Part shown: positions 1 through 12,283 of the stretch, piece after piece | Position numbering within the stretch: the stretch's first letter is position 1 | Layout: each line of letters begins with the position of its first letter | Origin: Chelonoidis abingdonii | Taxonomy: Eukaryota > Chordata > Testudines > Testudinidae | Assembly: GCF_003597395.2 (NCBI RefSeq) | Contig: NC_133770.1 | Span: 86,697,111-86,761,110, forward strand | Reading direction: 5' to 3' | DNA length: 64,000 nucleotides | Made by a program: the position numbers and the translations under genes | The notes under the pieces: generated by a model | Database searches by the model: none | The model's input: the letters and a program-made list of their open reading frames with translations, nothing else | What the model was told of the DNA's origin: nothing

Positions 1-92
1 GGAGCTGATCCCTGGCAGACACAGATAAGACTTCTTTACGCTAAGGTGATAACAAGTGCCTCACAACCTTGGGTACTCCTGAGAAGCGACAC
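1..92 (+). mobile_element. LTR-type repeat fragment at the window edge
   Basis: This is the end of an interspersed repeat cut by the left edge of the window. It aligns base by base with 42997-43088: both begin GGAGCTGATC and both carry GTGCCTCACAACC followed by TGGGTAC. The longer copy at 42.8 kb resembles LTR-derived sequence, so I call this an LTR fragment. The family is not identified. Confidence 0.5.
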
Positions 93-1614
93 AAGCAGAA
101 CTTTTTTTTCAAAATGTTTTGTAGTTCACTATGATAGAGATATAATGGTGGCTGAAAATGTTAAAGATAAAAATGGAACTCACATATGACAAGAGATTGC
201 TATGACGAGGATTATTTAGCCTGGAAAAGACGACAGCTATTGTGTGCACACTTAAAAAGTTTGTTCTAATTTTAGAGGCTGGATAGTTTTGCATCTTAAA
301 GTGATGCACGCTAAGGTAGAGACAATAAAGTATCATCAGGGCATAGATGTATGAAAGCAAGAATCTAGGAAGGAATGTTCACCCATATATAGAAAAACAC
401 AGTCAAGCAGCTGCATTACTGGGGGGGTGTGGAGGGAAGACAGGTCTTCTCTCTCAGAAGCATCAAGTACTGGCTAGGGCTATAGGAAAAATACATGAAA
501 GAATGGACAATTTGTTTAAGCTGATACAGTGAAATATGTTCCCAGGCTATCTGTTGAAATATCAGCTTTTTCTGCCTACAGCAAAGGGTGATACCTAAAA
601 AAAAGAGATCAACTTTTAGTTACTGATGACAGTCTGTTACACTAAGATAATTATATCAGTGTTCGGCTCCACTTCATTCCATGGAATCTATGTACTTAGG
701 ATGTTTACAATAAATTAAAGAAAAGAAAGAAAGATAGATAGATATCTGAGAAACTAGTAACAGGAGTTTAAAAAAGGGACAGGATAGTACAATATGAACT
801 GGTTTTATTTCTTAATGGAATATGCACATTTCATCATGCTTACTGCAAAAGTGGCTCAGTGGCAAAGAGCCTAAATGAAGTCTGAGAAAGGATAATGTAA
901 CTTTAATGATTCAAATAGCAAGTAAATTAAATCTAATCATGTTCCATTAAGCACACTCTAGCTACCATTTTTACTAAATTATTTTATTACGACTTCCCTA
1001 CTGCCTATTGAAATAATCTTTTACAGCAATTTAGTTCCCTACCATAAACAAGTCTTATTTTTCACACTGAAGTCCCCTGCAATTAGTTGGAAGAGATGGA
1101 TAATCTAAATTTTGTCACTTCCCCCAGCCACTAAGGTTCACAGAAGTGAAGATTTTGTTTACCGATTTGTGGCTGAGATCATTAAGACATAATTGGAATT
1201 TTATTCATGAGTAATGGACCGTCTGTTATGGAGACGCCATTCACCCAATGAGCATCTCCTGTTCCAATTTTTAATAAGGGCAGCAGGCATAAGCCCCCTT
1301 CAGTCTCTGGAGAGTTCTGAAATAAATGGACTGCACTAGACATCTTTTTCTCTCTTCTTTAGGTTTTGAATGGAATCTTATTCAGGCATCCAATGTTTTC
1401 TCAGACTCCATTGTTATTGATCAAAACTGCTAGCCTGTTTGCTTTTCAGCAATATGCTCCTGCAGTGCCATCCAGATGTGAGTCCTACAGACTGCTATGT
1501 GTAATGAATTTAAATCCCTTCCAAGAACTTGGTACAGGGCACACACATGTGGAACCTCATATTGAAGAGTAACAAATGAATTGGACTGTTTACAGAATAA
1601 CCCTTGGCTCTCAG

Positions 1615-1790
1615 GACTGTGAGGGGTTTGGGGGGGGGGGGGCACAAGTGGAGCAATTTGCCCCAGGCCCTGCAGGCGCCCTCATGAGAATATAGTATTC
1701 TACAGTATTGCAACTTTTTTTTTTTTTTAAGGATGGGGTCCCCGAAATTGCTTTGCCCCAGGCCCCCTGAATCCTCTGGGCAGGCCTCTT
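1615..1790. repeat. Possible dispersed repeat, GC-rich island
   Basis: A GC-rich block sits in AT-rich surroundings and holds the phrase TTGCCCCAGGCCC twice (about 1659 and 1751). Between the two are poly-G and poly-T homopolymers. The internal similarity suggests a decayed interspersed repeat, but no termini or target duplication are visible. Confidence 0.3.
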
Positions 1791-3186
1791 GGCTCTGCAG
1801 GAATGGAAAGAGCTAACACTATATTCAAGTATCATTTTAGGAACTCAAACTCGTTCTACCTAGTATATACCCTACAAAAAAAGTTTCAGGATGAAATTTT
1901 ACTGGAACTTCCTAATTGTAATAGTTCTGTTTTGTCCTGCATCTAGAAGACAATCTGGTTCCATTCCCAATCTCACATGTTGAGTATATGTTAATAATAC
2001 ATTAATAAAAACATTTTATACAAAATATTTGCCACTAGGAAAAACTAAACTGTACTATGAAGACTGTAAGCAGGCTCTGTAACAACTTAGTAAACATGAG
2101 GTGGTGTGTGTTGCCTGTCACAACTTGTTAGTAAGAACTTTAAAACATGCTAAATAAGAAAAGGAGTGAAAATACAATGCTTTGGGGCAAAATTCTGCTA
2201 CCCTTCCTCAAACTCAGTAGTAAAGTACTACTTATATAGTAAGGCACTACAAATGAAGGAGGCAGAATCTGACCCCAGTGCATTGAAGAAACAGCTTAAC
2301 AGAAGAACTGATAAGGAAAAAAAAAAGTGTCTTCCCATTTGTCTAGTGAATCTTCATTTGAGATGGCACCATTGCTTATACAGCAGGAAGCATAAAGTAG
2401 AACAGATAAAATAGCAAGATTAGAAGTATGTATGATTACATTTAATCACTTTTACTATGCCTAATTTTAGTTACTTTTGGCCTTATTAGCATGCTATTCT
2501 GAAAAGACCTCCTAATCACAATAAAAACATTTAAAAGGAAAAATAAAAAGATATACTTGGAAATTGAATATGCCATAGTGTTCTGCCCTAATATGTGTGA
2601 AAGTAACAAGACAAAGTAGAAGTATTAATTTTAATTAATACCCTATGTTATTACCATACAATAGGACATTAACATACATGATACATCATGTCCAACTGAA
2701 CCTGAAAAGGCCAATCAGGTTTCTAGATATATGACTTAACCAGTTAGAAACCCATTTATTCATACTAGTTCAATATTCTTTTACAAGAACTACTGTGAAG
2801 CACACAATAGCCTACTGTTATGTCATCAGAATGTAGCAGGTCAATAAATGTACAGTCAGCAACTGTCAGATTCTACGTCAACATTCATTCACATGAAATG
2901 ATTAAATCTACCTCAATCATTTGATAAAATAGCCACATCACTGCACAATTATGATCACAGGGTCAATGACTCCAGCTTTGAAAAATAAACAGCTTCACTT
3001 CCACATTTATTTTCCTTAAGTGCTTTGGCTTTACCTTGATGTTTACGTAGCAACAAAAGACTTATGTGACAATGATCTAATATATTGACAAAGACACGTC
3101 CCAGTCAGAGTGACCACAGGTAAGTTTGTTAGTAGAATACAGAAAATCTGTTAAATAACATCAAGAAATACAAACTAAAAAACCTT

Positions 3187-3258
3187 GGGTGAGATTCATC
3201 CCCTTTAAAATCAATGTTAAAACTCTTATTAACTTTATCAGAGTCAAGATTTTACCCC
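3187..3258. repeat. Eroded short palindromic repeat
   Basis: The ends are roughly inverted: GGGTGAGATTC at the left, and GATTTTACCCC at the right, whose complement reads GGGGTAAAATC. The element at 23756-23816 has the same end style. It is likely a worn foldback MITE of an old sauropsid family. Confidence 0.3.
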
Positions 3259-3840
3259 TTACCTTCCAACTTACACATAAAGCTAGTCCAGTCCGGCACC
3301 TAGTTACAGAGTACAACTCCAGTTTTAGTTATGGAGGTGGAAAACTACCACAAGACTGATCAAGGTGTAAGCATGTATGACTACTTGCCTTGAAACCCAA
3401 TGAAATGTGTGCATATCCAGTGCAAGTAGCAGGTTGTCCCAACTCCAAGTATAGCATCATGAATTCCTGACTCCAAATATAGCATCAGGAGTTTCTGAAC
3501 TGGAGGAGCATAATGATGAAATAGTTTACAGACAGCATATAGGGACATTACAGAGCAGTTCCACCTTCAAAACAGTTGCTCAGATTATCCAGCTAACGAA
3601 GCTGGGAGGGAAACAAGATAAAATGGAGGGACATATACCTTAGTTGGGACCCACCTTCCAATAAAGGCAGACTCATTCCTCACATGGCCAGGAGAAGGGA
3701 TTAGAAATGTGAGAGTCAGAGAGACAGAAAGGCTGTAGATTCAATCATTAAAAATATTGATAGCTCTGTATGGCACAAACTTGGCAGATCTTAAGATGTT
3801 TAGATAAATTTCTGGTGAGTGCTGAGGAGGGCCCTCTGGT

Positions 3841-4913
3841 TATAGAATCATAGAATAGAATTGTAGGACTGGAAGGGACCTCAAGAGGTCTTCTAGTCCA
3901 ATCCCTAGCACTCAAGGCAGGACTAAATATTACCTAGACCATCCCTGATAGGTGTTTGTCTAACCTGCTCTTAAAAATCTCCAATGATGGAGATTCCACA
4001 AGCTCCCTAAGCAATTTATTCCAGTGCTTAACTACCTTGACAGGAAGTTTTTCCTAATGTTCAACCTAAACATCTCTTGCAGCAATTTAAGCTAATTGAT
4101 TCTTGTCCTGTCCTCAGAGGTTAACAAGAACAATTTTTCTCCCTCGTCCTTGTTACAACCTTTTATGTTTTTGAAAACTATTAGCATAGTCCCATTTCCC
4201 TTCCCCTACTCTCAGTCTTTTTTTTCCAGACTAAACAAACCCAATTTTTTCAATCTTCCCTCATAGGTCAGGTTTTCTAGACCTTTAATCATTTTTGTTG
4301 CTCTTCTCTGGATTTTCTCCAACTCGTCCACATCTTTCCCAAAATGTGGCAGCCAGAACTGGACACAATACTCTCGATGAGGCCTAATCAGCACGGAGTG
4401 GAAGAATTACCTCTTGTGTCTTGCTTACAATACTCCTGCCAATACATCCCAGAATGATGTTTGCTTTTTTTTTTTTTTTTTTTGCAACAGTGCTGCACTG
4501 TTCATTCATATTTAGCTTGTGATCCACTATGACCCCCAGATCCATTTCCACAGTACTCCTTCCTATTTCCCATTTTGCATATGCGCAACTGATTATTCCT
4601 TCCTAAGAGGAGTACCTCGCATTTGTCCTTACTGAATTTCATCCTATTTACTTCAGGACAGTTCTCCAGTTTGTCCAGATCATTTTAAATTTTAATCCTA
4701 TCCTCCAAAGCACTTGTGTACTCTCTATGCCATCATCCAAATCACTGATGAAGATATTTAACAGACACAGACCCAATCCCTGAGAGACCTCACTTGATAT
4801 GCATTTCCAGCTAGACTGTGAACCACTGATAACTACTCTCTGGGATCAATTTTCCAACCAGTTATGCACCTACCGTATTGTAGCTCCATCTAGGTTGTAT
4901 TTCCCTATGGTAA
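3841..4913 (-). mobile_element. CR1 LINE, 5'-truncated, 3' half
   Basis: Read on the minus strand this is the 3' part of a CR1 non-LTR retrotransposon: the end of the reverse transcriptase, then a 3' UTR. It ends at the plus-strand repeat ATAGAATCATAGAATAGAAT, the short terminal repeat typical of CR1 in place of poly-A. The block just upstream of the end (AAGGGACCTCAAGAGGTC) also appears in the SINE tails and the other CR1 ends of this window. 5' truncation is usual for CR1. A T-run near 4468-4483 marks decay. Confidence 0.93.
4212..4394 (-). pseudogene. CR1 reverse transcriptase, C-terminal remnant
   Basis: A 60-residue open stretch matches the C-terminal thumb/connection region of the CR1 pol protein. 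Visible landmarks are [11 protein letters not shown] near the start, then [17 protein letters not shown], then the segment [16 protein letters not shown]. In intact elements this follows the palm domain of an ORF2 protein with endonuclease and reverse transcriptase activity, which primes reverse transcription at nicked genomic DNA. Here the palm is only partly preserved further upstream in broken frames (to about 4913) and the endonuclease is absent, so the copy is dead. Confidence 0.9.
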
Positions 4914-4960
4914 ATGGGAAGATATTATGGTAGATATTGATCTAAGTGACACAGGGAGGA

Positions 4961-6069
4961 TGTGACAAGTTCCTTGGCAAAGGGCCCCCTATTGACAAAC
5001 TCTCTACACCAAACACATCTTGCAGGATATTTATCCATAAAGAGTAACATGTAAGTTATCTACAGAAAGCTCATAACTTGTCAAGATTCAGTCATTGTGA
5101 GATGTATTTACAGATAATATTTAAGGAATAATGTATTTATACTGAAAGCATGCTTTATGAACCTGGAGTAAAAGTTAATCACCAAGGGATAACGTGTCTC
5201 AGTAATGGGCCATTCAAGCAGGAGTGAGTTGTCACCCTGCTCTGGTTAGCCAATGATGTAATACAAGACTCAGTTGTCTAGCCTTGCTCCATCCCAAGAC
5301 TCTCAATATAAAACCATCAGAGAGAACTGCAAACAATAAAAATCATTTGGGGATTTAAAAAAAAGAAACATTACAGCATACAGAGGTTCACCCTATGAAT
5401 AGAGACAAAAGACTGTTTCAGTATAACACAGAGTATGGCAAGGTACTCCGTATTCTTTTAATAGAGAAGACATCTTGAGGAGCAGGGGTATTCTTATGAA
5501 AAGTTGGATCCTTGTTCCTGCAAAGCCAGCCAACTCTGCAACAGATTGAACACTGGGGTGGGGTGAGGGAACCAGCTTTATTATATAGGAAAGGTAACTA
5601 TTAAGATGTGCAATTCAGGTTCACATTTTATGATTTTGTTTAGTACTGTAACTATTTGTTTCCATCGCGCTCTCTCATTTCTAGTAGAATCTCCCTTCTT
5701 TCCTAAATAAACCATTTGTTTCATTATAAGTGATGGGTATATTACAGGAATGGTGATTTAAAGTAAAACTGGTAAACTGGGGTATACTGCACATTTGTGG
5801 GCAGATGATCTGGGATTTCTGTAAGTAGTCAGTGTCAGGAACTGGATATCACAGGGGAATGCTTCAAAGGGATATAGGAGCTGGAGTGTAACTGTTGTTA
5901 ACCTGCAAGGCAATGACAGGGCTGGCATAGCCCAGAAGAGCATGCTTGAATAGCTAATAGGCTGGTGGAGTCAGGGAGGCCAGGCATCACAGTAGGGCAG
6001 GCATCATCTCACTAAAGGCAGGAGGTAATAAGATAACTCTCAGTTCCGGATACCCTGACAACTGTCACA
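4961..6069 (+). mobile_element. Solo LTR (endogenous retrovirus-like)
   Basis: A block of 1109 bp starts TGTGACAAGTT and ends AACTGTCACA, so it has TG...CA ends inside a six-base inverted repeat (TGTGAC/GTCACA). It is flanked by GAGGA on the left and GAGGT on the right, an imperfect 5-bp target duplication. Promoter signals follow in order: CCAAT at 5250, TATAAAA at 5307-5313, and later AATAAA at 5706-5711. No gag, pol or env sequence adjoins it, so it is a solo LTR left by recombination between two LTRs. The family is not identified. Confidence 0.75.
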
Positions 6070-6074
6070 GAGGT

Positions 6075-7289
6075 GTAGGAGAAAAGTCCTGGAAGATAAA
6101 TTTAGACAAAAAAAGACACAGAGGACATGAAATTATGTTTTTTCCCCTCCAGTTTTACATGCAGGGCCAGCTAAACAAAGAGAACTTCAGAGTATAAATA
6201 TGTGGATGACAAGACAACTTAAAGAGCAGGAGATGAATTTCATTAGGCACTGGGGAAATTTGGAGAGAATGGAGAAGCTAGGCAGAACGGGTCTGCTTGA
6301 CCTTAACCAAAGTGGAAGTGGACTGTTGGCATAGAGAATGAACATAGATTGGGGAGATTATTTAAAGTAGGAGCTGAGAGAAAGCCAACAAGTGCCAAGG
6401 AATACTCAAGCTGGACTAAGACATTCATGAGGAGTGTCTATAATAGAAAGATAAATCTGTATCCAGTAAAGGATAATTACAGCTGAACTGGAGGAGGCAT
6501 GTGTTCAAGTTCTAGAAGCAAATTCTGGAAAAGCAACAGAGTGTCTGACCTAACAGTTAAATAAAACTAGGCACATGCCAAATTCCCACCTCCCCCAAAC
6601 TCAATTTCTGTTTATATATCAATGCAATGAGCCTGACAATTGCTTAATTAGAATACCTGCAATTGAAAAGGATCTTGACCTAACAGGTAATCCCTGTGAG
6701 AATGTGCTGAGAATCCTGATGCGTAGTGTATACCCCAAACCCTTCATTCCCGCCCTCACTCTCAGAGCCATCTGCCTATACAGCATGGAATGGGCCCCCA
6801 CAGAGAAGCAGAGCCCATGATTCTGAAACAGTGCAGGAAGAGGGGGAAGAGGGCAATTGCACCTGGAATCATCTCTCCAGCTGCCTATACCAAAAACGGC
6901 ATGATGACACTAAATTTCAGAAATTTCAAAATTTAAGAAATCTAGACCTAAAGACCAAAATGTCAAAGAAAAGAAATTAAAATCCGTAGATTTCACATGC
7001 AGTCTACTAAAACAGCCCATAGGAGAGTCACAGAAGGCATGAAAGGCAAAATAAATAAATAAGTAAATGAATGAAAATCCAAAACAATATAGTTAAATGG
7101 CGAGGTTCCAGAGATTATTCAGCCAAATAAGAATCTTTCCGAAAATGAAAATCCAACCTTAGTTAAACCAATAGAAGTGAGCATGAACTAAAATAAAAAG
7201 GAGAAGATTAGGCACCATCTCATTTGTGGGAATATGTAGTTGACCAGTGCACAGGGAAACAGCAATTTTCTCTCACAAATACCTAGTTT
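6075..7289. other. Non-coding stretch between two LTRs
   Basis: No supported gene or repeat. Short open frames around 6575-6980 overlap each other in several frames and show no domain, so I treat them as chance. Confidence 0.65.
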
Positions 7290-7295
7290 GGGTAC

Positions 7296-8383
7296 TGTGA
7301 CGTTCCCCTTTGGTGTTATCTGGACCAGTGATCTGCTTGGTCACTCCAATCCTCGACTCTGGGACCCAGACTTACTTTGCTTTGCTGTGAGAACCCCTAC
7401 TCCTGGACTGTTCACACAGAGCCTCTAGCACGTAAGCTGCTTGGATTGTGCAATCGAATGACACTAGTCAATATCTCCAGTCCCAGACACAACCCTAGGA
7501 ACCTCCATCTTGCAGTGTCCAGTTATGCCCACTGGACGCTGCAAGCTTACATGAGTCTGTCAATTTAACAAAGAAATTGATATGTACCCAGGGGAGTCTC
7601 TGACGTGCTTCAAACCAAACACACTGCTTCAGGTAGAATAAACAAACAGATTTATTAACTACAAAAAAGATAGATTTTAAGTGATAATAAGTCAAAGCAC
7701 AATGAGTCAGATTTGGTCAAATGAAATAAAAGCAAAATGCATTCTAAGCTGATCTTAACACTTTCAGTGCCCTTACAAACATGGATGCTTCTCACCACAG
7801 ACTGGCTAGTTGCTCTTCAGCCAGGCTTTCCCCTTCGATCAGCACTTCAGTTGCTTGATGTAGTGTCTGTAGATGTAAGTGGGAGAGAGAGGAAGAGCAC
7901 GGCAGACGTCTCTTCCTTTTATCATGTTCTTTCTTCTCTCTTGGCTTCAGAGTGAAGTGAGCATTACCTCATCATAGTCCCAAACAGGCCAAGGGCAAGG
8001 GGGTGACTCACTCAAGAGTCCAACAGATCCTTTGCTGCTGCTTAGCCCAGTATCCTTTGTTCCTGTGACGCTGGGCTGGGTTTATCCCAACACATGCCCT
8101 GATGAGGTGTGAATTGCTCCTCTGCTTCTGGGGAGAGTTTTGCCTGGGTCTCTGCTCCTGGAGAGTTTTTGCCCTGGGTTGTTTTAACCCATGAGGACAC
8201 ATTTTCAGCCTCATAACTATATACATGAAATTACAACCTATAACATTACTATAACAATGCTCAGTGCATTATGAGCCTTCAGAAGACACCTCACATGACA
8301 AACTTTGCATTGGATACCACACAATCATATAGTAAGGATGAACATGGGGGTGCACGGTGTTCCTCTGAGGTACAGAGTGTCAC
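7296..8383 (-). mobile_element. Solo LTR on the minus strand
   Basis: A block of 1088 bp is flanked on both sides by GGGTAC (7290-7295 and 8384-8389), a clean 6-bp duplication. On the minus strand it begins GTGACACTCTG and ends GAACGTCACA, the same terminal style as the LTR at 4961. Orientation is set by a minus-strand TATATAG (8217-8223) followed about 560 bases later by AATAAA (7651-7656). No internal retroviral genes adjoin it. One base appears to be missing at its 5' end relative to a TGTGAC start. Confidence 0.75.
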
Positions 8384-8389
8384 GGGTAC

Positions 8390-10061
8390 ACAATTCAGGT
8401 AATTTGTACATCCCTGACTTTTTGAAAATTAAATTCTCTCTTTTAATTCTAAAATACTCTATTCTAAATAAAGATAATTAACTAGAACAAAATAAAGAAA
8501 TATGTTAGTATTATGCCAGCACCATTAATTCAATAACATTAACATAGGTATTATGAACTCTCATGCACCCAAAGGGAGAGTTTATAAGCCCTTCCCCTGC
8601 CTGAAGGTGCCATTCTGCACTGGGAAGAAGAGCTACAGTAAAAAGAGTGTGTACTATACACATAGTCTTTTATTCAATCATAGTAGGAATGAACACAGAA
8701 GTCAGTTCTTTATTCATAAATCCAAGCCTGTTTCCAGCCAGCACTCTGCCCAAAAGTATCCCTCTTTCTGCTTCCTCCCAGTGTCATGCTACCACTGTTC
8801 TCTGACTGCCAGCTCACTTTTAGGCAGTTTTCAGCCTACCACCACACCCAGACAGGCACACAGAGCCCCCTGCATTTGCAATCAGCCCCAGTGAAACGAA
8901 TTTGCCCTCACAGCTCACCTTTGGCCAGTCTTGCATGTAGCCTCTGTTTTTGGCAGTGACTCTTATTGTTTCAGCTATCTTACTCAGTAAAGGACCCTAT
9001 TTGCTCCTTACATTTATCCTGAATGAAGGGGGGCTAGCATGCCCACCAGCCTCAACAAGGTTTTTGATTGTCTGTAGATCAAAGTCACAACTGCTGGTAG
9101 CTACCAACAACCTTGGCATAACAATATTTACTGTAACACATAAAGGTAAAAGACCTGAATTATAAAAGTCTGTAAAGAGATTACAGCGAGAGCTCACAGT
9201 ATAACATTAGCTCATAAGAAATCACTACTAGTTATTTTAGCAAAGAGAAAGGATTTCTCTTTCTCCACAGCTGATATAGCTTCCTATTTAAGATGAATAG
9301 TCCATGGATCTAAACTACTGGTTAGATCCATATCAGTTACACTTCCAACACTTCAAGAATAAGAATACAGAAGGAAGCCTCAGAACAGAAAATATTTGAG
9401 TCCATTTATGACCCAATTATGCCCAGCAAGTGTTTTCTTTCTATTGAAATGAAAAATTCTCTCTTAGAATAAAGCTCATTGTCCAGATAAGCTCCCACAG
9501 CAAGGAGTGATATAAGACATATGTTATTTGAAAAAAATGTGATGTAAATTATATCATGGCCAAAATAACATTGAAGGAATTTTCCCCATTCAAAGTAAAA
9601 AAGTCAGCTCCCCTTAACATGTCTTTGAAAAAATCCTTGGGCATTATTTATAGACTGATTTATGTTATGAGTTCTACATTTTCTCTCTTCCATTCATTGA
9701 TTAGCATGTGAAACACAAAGTGGGAATTTAAAAAATATCTAACTTTGGATAAAAGTGCCAGTTACAGTGAAAAACCATACACAACGACCGACTCGGTATT
9801 ACATTTCTTCTGTATAATTCTGCTCTCAATAACTTTAACATCTGTTTTATTACTTATTCATATATAGTATAAATCGGATAAGTTCTAAAAGTGAAATGGA
9901 AACTCTCTAAAGACCAAGGAAATGGCCTAAATATAATTTTGCCACTTTCTACTTCATTTAAAAAGAGCAATCTTTCCTTTGGCCCTCAAGTATGATTCTG
10001 AACCTAAAACAGGACTAGCTTCATGTTTCTACTGGAAGTGTCATGGCAGACTTTCCTTTTT
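8390..10061. other. Non-coding stretch
   Basis: No gene supported. The longest open frame (8553-8894, 113 residues, plus) is Ser/His-rich, lacks any recognisable domain and has no splice or promoter context. The remainder is AT-rich. Confidence 0.65.
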
Positions 10062-10700
10062 AAAGATAGAAATTAAAGATGGAAAAGACCTTTTAGATAC
10101 TCTAGTCCAGGAGTTCTAAATCTTTTTCTTTCTGAGGCTATAAAAACTCCAGGGCCCATCAGCGGGGGGTTGGGGCCACTCCGGGCTTAAGCCATGAGAG
10201 AGGGCTTGGGATTCCAGGCTTCAGCCGCTGGGGAAGGGGAGGCCTCAGATTCAGCCCCACCGGGCACCGGGGCTTGAAAAACTGGGCTTCTGCCCTGCAG
10301 GGTGCTGGACTCAAGGCTACAAGCTTCAGCCGCAGGATGCCAGGGCTCTGAGCTTTCTGTCCTGGGCCCCAGCCAGTCTAAAGCTGGCCCTGCTTCGCAA
10401 ACCCCTCCCCCCCATTCTCAACCAGCTGTAGACCCCCAGTTGAGAACGGCTGCTCTAGTCAATCCTTCTGCTGATGCAGGATTGTTCTCTATACATTTGG
10501 TAGTGTGTTCCCCAACCTAGTTTAAAATGTCTTAAGGGAAGGGTTTCCAACACTTCTCTTGGAAGACGATTCAATAGGATAATAAATCTCATCATTAGGA
10601 AGTTTTCCCTGTTTTTAAAACCTAAATTTCCCTTTCCTAAAGCTCATTTAACTACTCAAAACTGTATCACATATCATACTACATTTCTTACTTTCCTTGG
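10062..10700 (-). mobile_element. Old CR1-type LINE tail, split by a hAT element
   Basis: Reading the minus strand from about 10610, the phrase GGGAAAACTTCCTAATGATG, then AGAGAAGTGTTGGAAAC, then AATCCTGC, then (across the hAT insertion) GGTCTTTTCCATC has the layout of a CR1 3' UTR: the aaacttcctaa box, the splice-like gag-aag box, and the terminal 'caatcctgc...ccttccatc' motif. It is far more diverged than the other CR1 copies here. The hAT insertion 10108-10452 splits it, so the CR1 is the older of the two. Confidence 0.65.
10108..10452. mobile_element. hAT-type non-autonomous element, 345 bp
   Basis: An exact 8-bp target duplication, CTCTAGTC, flanks the element (10100-10107 and 10453-10460). 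The inner ends are worn: CAGGAGTTCTAAATC on the left, and TGAGAACGGCTG on the right, whose complement is CAGCCGTTCTCA. The body is GC-rich and has no coding capacity. Eight-base duplications and CAG...CTG ends are the hAT signature, so it was moved by a transposase supplied elsewhere. Confidence 0.8.
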
Positions 10701-11229
10701 TATTTTCAATATTAAAGTAGCTGTAGACATTCATGTGCCATGTTAGTCACTATTCAGACAAAATGTACATGTCTAAATGTTCCTTTAATTACTAATTCAA
10801 ATCTTTTAGTTATAATTCTCTAAATTCCATTCAATTAGTTTACATCTTTTTGTTTTGAGATGTCCAGAACTGAGTTAGGATTCACTTCATAAATGAAGGG
10901 CAGGCATCTAAGTATTCCCTAACCAAGAAACAGATTTAAAAAAAATAATGAACCAGTGTAATATACACTGCATATTCTGGCAACAACAATTTGGACATGA
11001 AAAAAAATTAAAAAATGACTAACTTTCAAAAGCAGTTCACCCAAGAATTTACATGTCATTATTTTCTGCAATTGAGCTAGAATCCAAATTTAGGGCCCAA
11101 TTTCAATTGGATTATTCATGGTAGTAATCATCAGTTGGTAGAGAATATTTGCAGGACCGGGTCCTTACATAATTGTATTACTGTACACATTGTGTGCATA
11201 AAATATGAAAAAAATAACATTTTCCATAC
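10701..11229. other. Non-coding stretch
   Basis: AT-rich; nothing recognised. Confidence 0.6.
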
Positions 11230-11895
11230 GTAGCCCAACCCATTGGTGTTGAGCGGGGGTTGGGGATATGTGATTCAGCATGGCCAGAGGGCAGCAAGAG
11301 AGTATTAGCAGGGAGCCTTATTCCCTGCAAGGGGAGGAGGGTTTGCTATAGATTAACTAGAGCACCTGTAGCCAATCAGAGCACCTGAAGCCAATTAGAG
11401 CACCAGCAATCAGTCATGTGATAAAAACCCCTGCTTCAGTCAGACAGTGTGGGAGTTGGAGCAGGAAGGTTTGGTTGGAGCAGAGAGCAGTTTGAATGAG
11501 TTGGAGAAGAGAAGAGGAGTTTTGAAGAGAGACAAAAGGAAAGTTTGGAGGAGTGCTGCGGTGGGCTGAGAAATCCAAAAGAAACCCTAGGTAAGGGGCA
11601 CCTGGCTTGTGTAGAAGGAGGGCAAGAAGCCCCTTCACAAGCTGAAGGACAGGAGAGGGAAGTAACCCAGGGGAAGGAACCGCTAGTTCAGGTGGTTCAC
11701 CACAAACCTCAGGGCTCCTGGGTTGAGACCTGGAGAAGAGGGTGGGCCCAGGTCCCTCCCTCTCCACTCTCCTCCTCAAGTACACTAGTGGGGTAATTAA
11801 AATACCGGTTCAGAGGCAAGCAAAGGCGCCCTGAACCTTTCCCAAAGAAGAGAAAGTGCGAGACCCAGCATAACAGTACCAGCAATTTGCCACAA
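11230..11895 (+). mobile_element. LTR-like repeat with promoter box array
   Basis: This GC-richer block begins near GAGCGGGGGTTGGGG and runs to about 11895. It has three spaced CCAAT-like boxes, a TATA-like GATAAAAA at 11420-11427, a purine-rich leader, and a possible splice donor AGGTAAGG near 11590. The order fits a retrotransposon LTR plus leader, possibly Gypsy- or ERV-type. I see no clear termini or target duplication, and no coding region downstream, so the limits are estimates. Confidence 0.5.
11359..11410 (+). promoter_or_regulatory. Three-unit CCAAT-box tandem array
   Basis: The unit AGAGCACCTGTAGCCAAT recurs at 11359, 11378 (AGAGCACCTGAAGCCAAT) and, shortened, at 11397 (AGAGCACCAGCAAT), with a 19-bp period. 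Two units keep a full CCAAT box. A TATA-like sequence follows 10 bp after the array. CCAAT boxes bind NF-Y; here they would belong to the LTR promoter. Confidence 0.55.
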
Positions 11896-12283
11896 TACAT
11901 AGAGAACTTTACATTTTAAATTTCAATATGAGTAAATGGGATATAATTTCCTTGTTCTATTTATGTTTACTTGCTAATATAATCACACTTTTTGCTTCCC
12001 CATACTTGCTGTGTTTACACATCTGCATTTAGACTGCAGAGTCTTCCAGTCAGCTATCAGACCTTCTTCTATGTTTAAAAATGCTCATCACATTGTGGAC
12101 ACTACCAGAAATAAACCATAACAACAACATATGACAAAAGTAATGAGATGTTTTAGTAACAGTTTACTAACTTCCAATTCCTAAAATAAGGATCCATTAA
12201 CTAGGTTCTCTATCCATATATGTATATCATTAAGGCATATGAAGTTATAAGAATTGTGTTGTATGGTTGTCACTAAAACATAC
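11896..12283. other. Non-coding stretch
   Basis: AT-rich spacer of 388 bp; nothing recognised. Confidence 0.6.

Larger units (their letters stand above)
93..3840. other. Non-coding AT-rich stretch
   Basis: No gene is supported. Open frames are short, stop-rich and without recognisable domains. It holds a short AAAG/GATA microsatellite near 719-745, a poly-G run (about 1627-1641) and a poly-T run (about 1716-1728) inside a possible repeat, and one eroded palindromic repeat near 3187. The rest looks like neutral intergenic or intronic DNA. Confidence 0.7.

Noticed and set aside
8553..8894. 113-residue open frame
   Set aside because: No domain or gene context; low-complexity Ser/His content.
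11359..11410. CRISPR-like array
   Set aside because: Only three short, directly adjoining units without spacers, in a vertebrate LTR; they are CCAAT-box repeats.
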